Of a DNA stretch of 5,766 nucleotides, positions 1 through 5,766 are shown piece after piece. The translations under genes were made by a program, and so were the position numbers. The notes below the pieces were generated by a model, which saw only the letters and a program-made list of their open reading frames with translations, was not told the DNA's origin and ran no database searches. Source of the DNA: CAYQTO01 sp964420455 (GTDB lineage: Bacteria > Sumerlaeota > Sumerlaeia > SLMS01). Where the stretch lies: contig CAYQTO010000193.1 of the NCBI GenBank assembly GCA_964420455.1, positions 1-5,766 on the forward strand, written 5' to 3'. Numbering within the stretch: position 1 is the first letter of the stretch; the number at the start of each line of letters is the position of its first letter.

Positions 1-450
1 GGTGAAGCTGTTTTCCAGGCTCAGGCTGGGGTCGTTGGGCGTGGCGGCGATGGCCTCTGCGGCGAGTTCCGCCACCTGCGCGATTCCCGTCTCGCGCCCC
101 GCCCCAAGGTGCGATCCCGGGTGCATCACGAGCCCGGGCAGGCCGAGTTGTCCGCAACGCTCCAGCTCGTCCACGAGCGCCGCACGGCTCTTCTCCACCA
201 CGTCCGCCTTCGGCGAGGCGAGGTTGATGAGGTACGACGTGTGGGCGAAGACATGCTGGAGGGCGATGCCGGCGGCCTTCAGCTCTCGACCAAAGTTTTC
301 CGCCTGGGCCTCGCTGATCGGTGGGCCGGTCCACCGGTTGTTGTTCTTCACAAAGATCTGGAGGGCGGTGGCGCGGACCGCCGCGCCGTGGGCCGGCGCC
401 TTGTCGACGCCGCCCGCGATGCTCATGTGGGCGCCAAGGGGGGGTACCAT
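1..450 (-). CDS. nfo: Endonuclease IV (AP endonuclease), N-terminal 150 codons
   Basis: Endonuclease IV cuts the phosphodiester bond 5' of abasic sites in DNA during base-excision repair, using three zinc ions, and acts in the cytoplasm. I see the family's N-terminal signature LGAHMSIAGG at residues 5-14, then LQIFVKNNNRW at 30-40, SYLINLASP at 72-80 and MHPGSHLGAG at 109-118. By alignment from memory with E. coli Nfo, H70, H110 and E146 match the zinc ligands H69, H109 and E145. The ATG at 450 is chosen because it keeps LGAH; the internal ATG at 426 would remove it. I see no good Shine-Dalgarno sequence upstream of 450. The gene runs off the left edge, so roughly half of the usual 280 or so residues are missing, including the remaining metal ligands. 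The last visible residues read LENSFT, where E. coli has IENTAG. It lies 119 bases downstream of the protease gene, past a terminator, so it is probably transcribed separately. Confidence 0.93.
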   Translation of the reverse strand, partial: MVPPLGAHMSIAGGVDKAPAHGAAVRATALQIFVKNNNRWTGPPISEAQAENFGRELKAAGIALQHVFAHTSYLINLASPKADVVEKSRAALVDELERCGQLGLPGLVMHPGSHLGAGRETGIAQVAELAAEAIAATPNDPSLSLENSFT

Positions 451-510
451 GGGGCGAATCTGGAGGGGATTCCCGGCGCGGGGAAGGGGAATCTTGCCCC
501 CGCCCGGGGC
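451..510 (-). other. Short leader between terminator and nfo
   Basis: This GC-rich stretch precedes the nfo start. It contains two short inverted repeats: 494-500 with 506-512 (7 bp, 5-base loop) and 468-474 with 487-493 (7 bp, 12-base loop). Neither is followed by a T-tract on the minus strand. I see no convincing promoter hexamers or ribosome-binding site. The pairings may be chance in low-complexity G/C runs. Confidence 0.3.
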
Positions 511-545
511 AAAGAAAAAGGCCCGGCCAAGGGCGGCCGGGCCTT
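511..545 (-). terminator. Intrinsic terminator of the protease gene
   Basis: A perfect 11-bp stem (518-528 with 535-545) closes a 6-base loop. On the minus strand it is followed at once by TTTTTCTTT (519-511). It begins 24 bases after the protease stop codon. The T-tract is on one side only, so it works in the minus direction. It should separate the protease transcript from nfo. Confidence 0.93.
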
Positions 546-568
546 GCAGGCGTGCTTCCGGGCGACCT

Positions 569-3500
569 CTAGAAGTCGTCCGGCGCCACGTAGGAATCCA
601 CCCGCAGCGTGTCCAGGTAGAGCACCGTCGAGGGGTCCTTGCCCTGGCCCGGGATATACAGGTAGTCGAACGCGAACTGGAGCGGGGTGCCGGCCAGCTC
701 CGCCGGCGCCTCGAAGAACAGGAAGTAGTCCCGCGCCTCGCCGCCCGCCGGCGTGTTCGAACTCGCGTTCACCGACTGCACCTCCGTATAGACGGCCTGC
801 TGGAGGCTCCCCTCGTTGAGGCGCAGGCGGAAGCCCGGGATGCTCGTCTTCTCGTCCACCGGCTTGTTCGAACGCACCCGGAAGGTCGCCACGTACACGC
901 GGTTCGCCTCGTAGGTGATGCCGGTCACCGGCGAGGACCAGTAGGTGAAGTTAATCTGGCTGCCGTCGGTGGCCGGGCCAAGCTCGAGCCCCGCGCCGCC
1001 CACACGGGAGGCCACCGGCGCAAACACGTCCGGCGTTACCGTGTGCCATCCCTGGTCATTGTTATTGAAGAAGGTCAGCATCTCGAGGCGGCGGTCGACG
1101 AGCGCTTCGGTGCCGGCGGTGAGGCCTTCCGTCTCGACGGAGGCGATGGAAAGGAGCGTTCCGGCGAGCCCCTGGCCGTCGAGGCCGAGGAGGTCGAAGA
1201 AGAGGCGGAAGCGCGAGTCGTTGGGCGGCGCGCTGAAGTAGAGGCGGTACTTCCGGCCGGGGAGCGTCGTCGGCGGCGCGATGGAGGCGCTTCCCACGGA
1301 GGTCACCACCAACACGTCCGACTGTTCAAAGGTGCCCGAGGACTGGCGCATGCGGAACGTCGGCACGTTGCCCTTGAAGCTCGTGTCCGTGAGCACCTCG
1401 AAGGTCGCCCGCATGACCGAATCGTCGCCGGTCAGGCCATTGAGCGAGAGGGCGCCATCGCCGGTGGTCACTTCCACGGCGGTGATGATGAAGAGGGGCG
1501 ACTTCCACCAGCCGAGGGTATTGAACGCCGTGGTGACGATCGCGTTGAGGGCCTGGGGAACGACGGCGAACCCCGGCGAGGTAAAGCCCGGGAGCGCCTC
1601 CTGGTTCCAGCCCTCGGAATCGACGACGAAGTCGAAGAAGCGGCTGTTGGGGGCGGCGGGTCCGGTGGTCAGACCAAAGTTGTCCGCGACATACTGAGCC
1701 GCGGCCTGGGCATCGATGAGGCCAACGCCGGTGGTGTCGTCCACGCCGGGGGCGGCGAGGAAGCCGGTCACGTCGCGGGCCGTGTTTTCGAGCGCGGCGC
1801 GGATCTGGCCCGACTCGAGGCCGCGGTTGAGCTCGAGCAGCAGAGCCGCCACCGCCGCCGCGTTCGGCGCGGCCGCCGACGTGCCAAAGAAGTTCGGGTT
1901 TCCATCCAGGTCGAAATCGTTCTGGAGGATGCCCAACGCGTCCTGCGGTCCGCGGGGGAAGAACGTGGTGTTGTTGCCGTCCACCGAGGCGATGTCGGGC
2001 TCGAAGGTGGTGCGCGCCTGTGGGAGCACGCTCCCGTCGTTGGCGAAGTACTGGATCAGCGTGCCACCCTTGGATGTGAAAAGCTCCGCATCGATGGCGG
2101 GTGTCGGGCCAAAGCCCACGCCATCATTGAGCCCCTCGACGTAGTTCACGGCGCCGACGGAAATCCCGCGCTCTGCCGTTGCATGCCCCCACATGGTCGG
2201 GCCGCCGGTGGCGGGGTCTTCCGGGTTGATGCCGGTGATGGCGACTTCGGTCGGGTTCGAGGGCAGAATCACAACGCGGAACTGGAGTGGCGCGCCGGAG
2301 ACCTGCGGGATGTGGGTCTTCGGCCCGCGCACATGGTCGATCGCCAGATAGACGGTCTGCGCCGCGCCCGTATCGTTGATATACGCCACATTCTCGAACG
2401 GATCGCCGATCGGCACGCCTTCCTGGCCCTGGGCGTTTTCGCTGATGCGCTCAGTCTCATTCGAGAAGAGGAGATCGCGAAAGCCGCTCTGGCCCTTGCT
2501 GTCCAGGACGTACATGTTCAGGTCAACCTGCGAACCCTTCGTCAAGTTGAGGCTCTCGAAGGGCTGATTCCACTGGAGGAACGCGATGAAGGTGGCACCC
2601 GGCTGTACGGTGATCGGGAGGTAGCCATCGGGGGCGTGGGGAAACCGCGCGAGGTCCCCACCATTCGGCGGATACGCCTCCGTGTCGCCACCCTGAACGT
2701 CCACGTAGTCGAGGAAGAAACCGTAGTTGTAGAAGTTGCCGGCGGAGGAGAAGTAGCTGACGTCGCCGAGTTCCACGACATCGTTGACCGCCTGCTCGAT
2801 GAGCCCGACCTGGAACATGGGCTCGGCGAAATAGATCACATCATCGACGATGACATCCGCGCGGAAGGGGATGTCGTCCGGCGTGTCCGGCGTAAAGTCG
2901 GCGAGGGTACGAATCCCCTCGGCGAAGTTGGCCTCGCTGATGAAGGCCGTGTGGAAGGCGAGGTTGGCGCCTGGGGCGATGTCGTGAATCAACTCCGCCA
3001 TCGCGGCGCCTTCGTCGATCAGCGGCGGGATTCCACTATCGTTGAAGATCCGGACGAAGGGAGGAAGGTCGCCGGAAATCTGGTTCACCAGGTTGATGTA
3101 TCCGCCCAGGGCCTGCCCTTCTTTGCAAACATCGAGACTGTCGCTGATGGGAAGAGACGTGCCCGCGTCGTCACAGGTGTCGCGAATGGAAATGCTAATG
3201 GTTTCCGCGTCTGCGCTTGAGGCGGTGATGACAACGTTCTGGAGGGGAAGGGCCGTCGAGAAGCCGAAGAGGGCGACCCGTTCGCCATCGCATGCCGCAT
3301 CGTAATCGGCATCGGCCTCGCGCGTTGCCACATTCAACGATCCGAAGGCGCCCGTGATCGACGAGCGTGTGTCGCAGAAATCGCCGGTTGAGTAGAGAAT
3401 GTCGTCCTCGATCGGGCCAAGGACCGGGCCCGCGAGCACTTCCCAATCGAGATCCACACGCGTGCCGTCTGTCTCCACCACCACCGTGTAGGTCTTCGTG

Positions 3501-4258
3501 ATATTTTGGAAAACAACCCCGGTGTCAGTCACCAGCGAGACGATTTCGTTTCCGCCATCAATCTCGGTATCAAGACCGCCGGCGTTGCCAAGGGTGAGCT
3601 CGACGGTGGCGGAACTTTCCCGGAAATCCTGCGAGCGCAGGCTCGGCACCACGAAATTGCTCGCGAAGCTGTCGGAAAGAATGCCGATGTTGACGCCCGC
3701 GCCATCAACGATGGCGGGCAACTGGTCGGACTCGGCATTGAGGGCGCGACGACCTCCGCTATCGACGGAGCCGGAGAATTCCTGGGCAGGGGGAACGCCA
3801 GAGGCGGAGGCGGGGCTTGCGGGGCGGATCATCCGCACCGCGTCCACAACTGCCAGCGCCTTCACCTGCGCCCCGTTGCGGACCGCCACCGTCGCCCGGC
3901 CGTACCTTTCGGAGAAGTGCACCAGGTCGGCCACTTGCGCGATTTCCTCGCGCACCTCTTTCGTTGCCTCGTCGAGGATCAACTCCACGAGCAGGCCGCC
4001 CTGCTTGGTGGTGCGCCCCCGCAGGGTCCCGTAGGCCTTGGCGAGCGGCTCGGCGCTCTTCGCCTCGGCGTCCATCGAGCGCAGCAGGTTGAGCGAGATC
4101 TTCTCGTGTCCCTGGATCGACTTGTAGGGTTCGAGAAGCGGGTGCTGGCTCGCCTGGGTTCCTTGGGCGAAGGCGCCCGAGGAGAGGAGACCGGCCAGAC
4201 AAAAAACTGCAGCGCTCCGCAGCATACGCGGAGAGGGCAGGGCAGACCGCATCGTCAT
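569..4258 (-). CDS. Secreted subtilisin-fold (S8/S53-like) serine protease with two C-terminal beta modules
   Basis: This is a 1229-residue exported peptidase, expected to cut proteins outside the cytoplasm. Order of parts: signal peptide 1-31 (Arg-containing n-region, hydrophobic core, likely cut after AFA); propeptide-like region about 32-147; catalytic domain about 185-860; module 1 about 872-1043; module 2 about 1058-1224. Catalytic landmarks are D196 in ILSDSF, E416 in DEGAAM followed by IHDIAPGA, N508 in SSAGN (oxyanion hole) and nucleophile S794 in FGTSAAAPN. The His of classical S8 enzymes is replaced by Glu, as I recall for the S53-like subgroup (cd05562). Two insertions enlarge the domain: about 203-382, carrying all four cysteines of the mature protein (C295, C323, C362, C378), and a beta-rich stretch about 522-666 before the Ser motif. 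Start: the ATG at 4258 directly precedes the signal peptide and has a ribosome-binding site. The frame stays open to 4438, but those 60 codons would bury the signal peptide. C20 does not form a lipobox. No LPXTG or PEP-CTERM anchor is visible. Confidence 0.88.
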   Translation of the reverse strand: MTMRSALPSPRMLRSAAVFCLAGLLSSGAFAQGTQASQHPLLEPYKSIQGHEKISLNLLRSMDAEAKSAEPLAKAYGTLRGRTTKQGGLLVELILDEATKEVREEIAQVADLVHFSERYGRATVAVRNGAQVKALAVVDAVRMIRPASPASASGVPPAQEFSGSVDSGGRRALNAESDQLPAIVDGAGVNIGILSDSFASNFVVPSLRSQDFRESSATVELTLGNAGGLDTEIDGGNEIVSLVTDTGVVFQNITKTYTVVVETDGTRVDLDWEVLAGPVLGPIEDDILYSTGDFCDTRSSITGAFGSLNVATREADADYDAACDGERVALFGFSTALPLQNVVITASSADAETISISIRDTCDDAGTSLPISDSLDVCKEGQALGGYINLVNQISGDLPPFVRIFNDSGIPPLIDEGAAMAELIHDIAPGANLAFHTAFISEANFAEGIRTLADFTPDTPDDIPFRADVIVDDVIYFAEPMFQVGLIEQAVNDVVELGDVSYFSSAGNFYNYGFFLDYVDVQGGDTEAYPPNGGDLARFPHAPDGYLPITVQPGATFIAFLQWNQPFESLNLTKGSQVDLNMYVLDSKGQSGFRDLLFSNETERISENAQGQEGVPIGDPFENVAYINDTGAAQTVYLAIDHVRGPKTHIPQVSGAPLQFRVVILPSNPTEVAITGINPEDPATGGPTMWGHATAERGISVGAVNYVEGLNDGVGFGPTPAIDAELFTSKGGTLIQYFANDGSVLPQARTTFEPDIASVDGNNTTFFPRGPQDALGILQNDFDLDGNPNFFGTSAAAPNAAAVAALLLELNRGLESGQIRAALENTARDVTGFLAAPGVDDTTGVGLIDAQAAAQYVADNFGLTTGPAAPNSRFFDFVVDSEGWNQEALPGFTSPGFAVVPQALNAIVTTAFNTLGWWKSPLFIITAVEVTTGDGALSLNGLTGDDSVMRATFEVLTDTSFKGNVPTFRMRQSSGTFEQSDVLVVTSVGSASIAPPTTLPGRKYRLYFSAPPNDSRFRLFFDLLGLDGQGLAGTLLSIASVETEGLTAGTEALVDRRLEMLTFFNNNDQGWHTVTPDVFAPVASRVGGAGLELGPATDGSQINFTYWSSPVTGITYEANRVYVATFRVRSNKPVDEKTSIPGFRLRLNEGSLQQAVYTEVQSVNASSNTPAGGEARDYFLFFEAPAELAGTPLQFAFDYLYIPGQGKDPSTVLYLDTLRVDSYVAPDDF
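587..1087 (-). repeat. Protease C-terminal module, copy 2
   Basis: This encodes residues about 1058-1224 and reaches almost to the stop codon. Landmarks are QGW, YWSSP, VYVATFRVRS, GFRLRLNEGS, FLFFEAP and FAFDYLYIPG. It matches copy 2 of the upstream gene closely: in the last 41 aligned residues I count 24 identities by eye. The DNA at 657-735 also aligns with 4743-4821 without gaps and most bases agree. Confidence 0.75.
1130..1645 (-). repeat. Protease C-terminal module, copy 1
   Basis: This encodes residues about 872-1043. Landmarks shared with the other three copies in the window: a GW near the start (EGW), an aromatic pair before SP (GWWKSP), a PTFRMR strand, FEQSDVL, and YRLYFSAPP followed by RLFFDLL. 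It is most like copy 1 of the neighbouring gene, which has GFFRSP and GFEQSDVL at the same places. The predicted character is beta-rich. The function is not recognised. Confidence 0.7.
3113..3652 (-). other. Insertion inside the protease domain, four cysteines
   Basis: This codes for about residues 203-382, between catalytic D196 and E416. In relatives as I recall them, these residues are only some tens of residues apart. The segment alternates hydrophobic and polar residues as beta strands do, is rich in Asp (for example DADYDAACDGE), and contains C295, C323, C362 and C378, the only cysteines left after signal-peptide removal. Two disulfides are therefore possible in the exported protein. 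After it, the sequence returns to a family-like stretch (ISGDLPP) before the DEG motif. I do not recognise the inserted domain. Its limits are estimates. Confidence 0.55.
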
Positions 4259-4268
4259 GGGTGCGTGA

Positions 4269-4278
4269 CCTTTTCCTT
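4269..4278 (-). promoter_or_regulatory. Ribosome-binding site deciding the protease start
   Basis: The minus strand reads AAGGAAAAGG here, with the proximal AAGG ending 10 bases before the ATG at 4258. A second in-frame ATG at 4252 is 6 bases further on and less well spaced. This site, together with the signal peptide immediately after it, supports 4258 as the start. Confidence 0.6.
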
Positions 4279-4316
4279 GAGGCTCTCGAGAAAATGGCTT
4301 GTCGGTGCGAAATGAA

Positions 4317-4368
4317 AATCCCCGAGGGATTCGATCAGGCACAAGGAAAAGTTCATCAAGTGCCTGAT
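4317..4368 (-). promoter_or_regulatory. Inverted repeat and small hairpin in the protease leader
   Basis: In transcript order there is a 9-bp inverted repeat, ATCAGGCAC (4368-4360) with GTGCCTGAT (4342-4334), separated by 17 bases. A 6-bp hairpin follows (AATCCC 4331-4326 with GGGATT 4322-4317, 3-base loop), running into TTTTCATTT. They lie 59-110 bases before the protease ATG. The first could be an operator or a leader stem. The second resembles a weak terminator and could act as an attenuator. No regulator is identified. Confidence 0.35.
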
Positions 4369-4594
4369 GTGCGCACACCAAGGGCGAGTCGCAGGCAATC
4401 TCCCGGTGACTGAATCCAGAGGACTTCGAAGCACACACGCCCGAGGCCAGTTGTCAGGTTTCGAGGAGTAGCAGGCGGGGGGGTGGCAACCGGCGCAAGG
4501 CCCATCTCCCGCACTCTGGGGGCCCCACCCCGTTACCACACAAAAATCAGGGAAAACCGCATCAGGGACGGGGGATTGCGGACGGAATGGCGGG

Positions 4595-4634
4595 AAAAGA
4601 GAACGCCCCCGGAGGGGAAATCCGTCCGGGGGCG
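4595..4634 (-). terminator. Intrinsic terminator of the upstream module-bearing gene
   Basis: A perfect 10-bp stem, CGCCCCCGGA (4604-4613) with TCCGGGGGCG (4625-4634), closes an 11-base loop. On the minus strand it is followed by TTCTCTTTT (4603-4595). It begins 27 bases after the stop codon at 4661, so it should end that transcript before the protease gene. Confidence 0.85.
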
Positions 4635-4660
4635 CGGGGGCATTCGGTCTGGCGGGGTGA

Positions 4661-5766
4661 TCAGGGCGGCGCCAGGAAGGAGTCCAGCTGGAGCCGCTGG
4701 AGGCTGAGCGTCAGGTTCGGGTCGTTGCCAACGCCGGGCACGTACAGGTAGTCGAAGGCGAACAGGAGGGGGTTGCCGGCGACTTCCGGCCGGCCCTCGA
4801 AGTACAGCTCGTACTCGACGGGGCTGCCGGCGGGGAGGAGCGCCCCGGCGACGGACTCGACATTCACGAAGCCGGCGAGGTTGAGCGAGGTCTCGTTGGC
4901 GCGGAGTCGGAAGGTCGGCAGCGCGAGGGCATTGAGGCTGTTGGCGGTGGAGACCACGCGGAACCGGGCGCGATAGAGGCGACCGGCCTCGATGGTGGTG
5001 GACGTGGGCGGAGACGTCCAGAAGCCGACCGCGACATCGTTGGGATTGATGGTCGGCCCGGCGGTCAGGCCCGTCGGGAGAACATTGCTGGCGGGGGCGG
5101 CGAAGCCCTCCGGCGCGTCGAAGGCCCAGCCCCGCTGGTTGCTCAAGAAGTCCGTCGTGAACTCGGTCCGGAAGCCCCCGAGGGACCCCTTCTGGATGGC
5201 ATCGACGGTGACGCGGCTGATGACGAACTGGGCCAGGGCGGCGTCGCTGGGGTTGAAGTTGAGCACGTCGACGAAGGCGTTGAAGCGATCCTCGTCGGGC
5301 GGAAGCGTGCTGTAGAGGCGATAGGTCAGCGTCCGCGTGGTGGGGGAGAGCCCGGCGTTGGTGGTGGACTCGATGGCGAGGACGTCGGACTGCTCGAAGC
5401 CTTCCGTGCCGGTGCGCAGGCGGATGGTGGGGACCGTGTCGGACTCGGCGAGGGGGACATCGCTCGAGACGATGAAGGTGGTGCGATAGAGGGTGTTGGG
5501 CTCGGCGCCGAGGACGGGCACGTCGCCAAAGCGCTCGAAGGGCCCGGTGACAAAGGAGGGGGAGCGGAAGAAGCCGAAGGTGTTCGTATTGTCGAACGTC
5601 TGGATGAGGAGGGCGCCGAAGACGCTGGTGCCCTGGGGGGCGGTAAAGGCGGGGGAGTTGCCGAAGGTCCAGCCCTGGGGGGTGTCCTGGAAGACGAAGC
5701 CCTGGCGGGTGAGCGGTGCCGGGGTGGCGGTGGGTGCCGGCTGGTCGGCGGCGATGGCCCGGCTGC
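4661..5766 (-). CDS. Probable secreted protein, C-terminal 367 residues: linker plus two beta modules (5' end outside window)
   Basis: The frame is open from the right edge to a TGA at 4661-4663. A GTG at 5521 in this frame is internal to a module and is not a real start, because homology to the protease modules continues upstream of it. Visible residues are SRAIAAD, then a Pro/Ala/Thr linker (QPAPTATPAP, residues 8-17), module 1 about 21-190 and module 2 about 198-363, ending DSFLAPP. No membrane segment, sorting motif or catalytic residue is visible. Pro-rich linkers usually join separately folding domains of exported proteins, so a catalytic or binding domain probably lies upstream. The first residues could be the tail of another subtilisin domain, where the neighbouring protease has IDAQAAAQYV, but that is a guess. 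The modules match those of the downstream protease in type and order. Likely exported, by analogy. Confidence 0.8.
   Translation of the reverse strand, partial: SRAIAADQPAPTATPAPLTRQGFVFQDTPQGWTFGNSPAFTAPQGTSVFGALLIQTFDNTNTFGFFRSPSFVTGPFERFGDVPVLGAEPNTLYRTTFIVSSDVPLAESDTVPTIRLRTGTEGFEQSDVLAIESTTNAGLSPTTRTLTYRLYSTLPPDEDRFNAFVDVLNFNPSDAALAQFVISRVTVDAIQKGSLGGFRTEFTTDFLSNQRGWAFDAPEGFAAPASNVLPTGLTAGPTINPNDVAVGFWTSPPTSTTIEAGRLYRARFRVVSTANSLNALALPTFRLRANETSLNLAGFVNVESVAGALLPAGSPVEYELYFEGRPEVAGNPLLFAFDYLYVPGVGNDPNLTLSLQRLQLDSFLAPP
4676..5173 (-). repeat. Upstream gene C-terminal module, copy 2
   Basis: This encodes visible residues about 198-363. Landmarks are RGW, FAAPAS, FWTSP, LYRARFRVVS, PTFRLRANETS, YELYFEG and FAFDYLYVPG. 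It pairs with copy 2 of the protease (FAPVAS, YWSSP, GFRLRLNEGS, FAFDYLYIPG). Confidence 0.75.
5195..5704 (-). repeat. Upstream gene C-terminal module, copy 1
   Basis: This encodes visible residues about 21-190. Landmarks are QGW, GFFRSP, LYRTTFIVSS, PTIRLR, GFEQSDVLAIES, YRLYSTLPP and FNAFVDVL. It corresponds to copy 1 of the protease, which has GWWKSP, PTFRMR, FEQSDVLVVTS and YRLYFSAPP. FEQSDVL is absent from both copies 2. Confidence 0.7.

Larger units (their letters stand above)
4259..4660. other. Intergenic region between the two module-bearing genes
   Basis: These 402 bases hold no gene I can support; open frames here are short and lack homology or coding character. From right to left the region holds the terminator of the upstream gene, an 8-bp direct repeat (ATCAGGGA at 4546-4553 and 4561-4568), a G-run at 4477-4483, the 10-bp palindrome TGTGCGCACA at 4368-4377, a 9-bp inverted repeat, a small hairpin and the protease ribosome-binding site. 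The protease promoter must lie here, but I see no convincing sigma-70 hexamer pair. TTGATG at about 4358-4353 is a weak candidate for -35 without a good -10. Confidence 0.6.

Noticed and set aside
2..3220. Plus-strand open frame of 1072 codons
   Set aside because: It lies antisense to nfo, the terminator and the protease. Over the protease it is in codon register, so it stays open simply because the protease avoids TTA, CTA and TCA codons, as expected at high GC. Its translation is Arg/Gly/Glu-rich without recognisable domains.
3041..3600. Lower GC in the cysteine-bearing insertion as a sign of horizontal transfer
   Set aside because: Four 60-base lines there count to about 55% GC, but two lines elsewhere in the catalytic domain (from 2341 and 2461) are 57-58%, so the drop is not distinctive.
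4190..4202. Lipobox at C20 of the protease signal peptide
   Set aside because: The residue before Cys is Phe and the pattern does not fit a lipobox. A standard signal-peptidase site AFA-QG follows.
4259..4438. N-terminal 60-codon extension of the protease
   Set aside because: The frame is open, but it would place the signal peptide internally. The ribosome-binding site and signal peptide agree on the start at 4258.
4614..4657. G-quadruplex-like series of G-runs
   Set aside because: Two of the loops are 10 bases or longer, and the first runs are already part of the terminator stem-loop.
4483..4707. Plus-strand 74-codon open frame
   Set aside because: It crosses the terminator and the 3' end of the upstream gene on the opposite strand and has no coding signs.
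4661..5521. A 286-residue gene starting at the GTG at 5521
   Set aside because: The frame stays open to the window edge, and module 1 homology continues upstream of 5521, so this GTG is internal.
5630..5690. Runs of G giving short direct repeats
   Set aside because: These are Pro and Ala codons with C in the third position in the repetitive, GC-rich module coding sequence. No separate element is needed.
1..5766. CRISPR arrays, tRNA or rRNA genes, insertion sequences
   Set aside because: No regularly spaced repeats, cloverleaf-like sequence, transposase motifs or terminal inverted repeats were seen.

Overview
This window comes from a GC-rich bacterial genome (about 65-70% GC in the lines I counted by hand, lower in parts of the protease). 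All three recognisable genes lie on the minus strand. The lineage cannot be fixed from this sequence. Large secreted proteases with long beta-rich C-termini, high GC and intrinsic terminators fit several uncultured or environmental bacterial groups, and I do not name one.

Layout in the direction of transcription (right to left). (1) 5766-4661: the 3' part of a gene that begins outside the window. It encodes a Pro-rich linker and two tandem beta-rich modules, and is followed by a clear intrinsic terminator. (2) 4660-4259: about 400 bases without a gene. They hold that terminator, a pair of direct repeats, a 9-bp inverted repeat, a small hairpin and the ribosome-binding site of the next gene. 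(3) 4258-569: one complete gene for a 1229-residue secreted subtilisin-fold protease of the S8/S53-like type. It has a signal peptide, propeptide-like region, catalytic domain with two large insertions, and the same two tandem C-terminal modules. It ends in a strong intrinsic terminator. (4) 450-1: the first 150 codons of nfo (endonuclease IV), cut by the window edge.

How the genes relate: each protein gene has its own terminator or start region, so the window reads as separate transcription units, not one operon. The two large genes share a two-module C-terminal cassette in the same order. This suggests a tandem family of exported proteins with a common C-terminal attachment or stability region and variable N-terminal business ends. 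Nfo is a DNA-repair enzyme and looks like an unrelated neighbour.

Most interesting points: the position of the catalytic His in the subtilisin fold is occupied by Glu in a DEG motif; a roughly 180-residue insertion holding all four cysteines of the mature protein sits between the catalytic Asp and that Glu; and the paired C-terminal modules, which I do not recognise, are shared between neighbouring genes.
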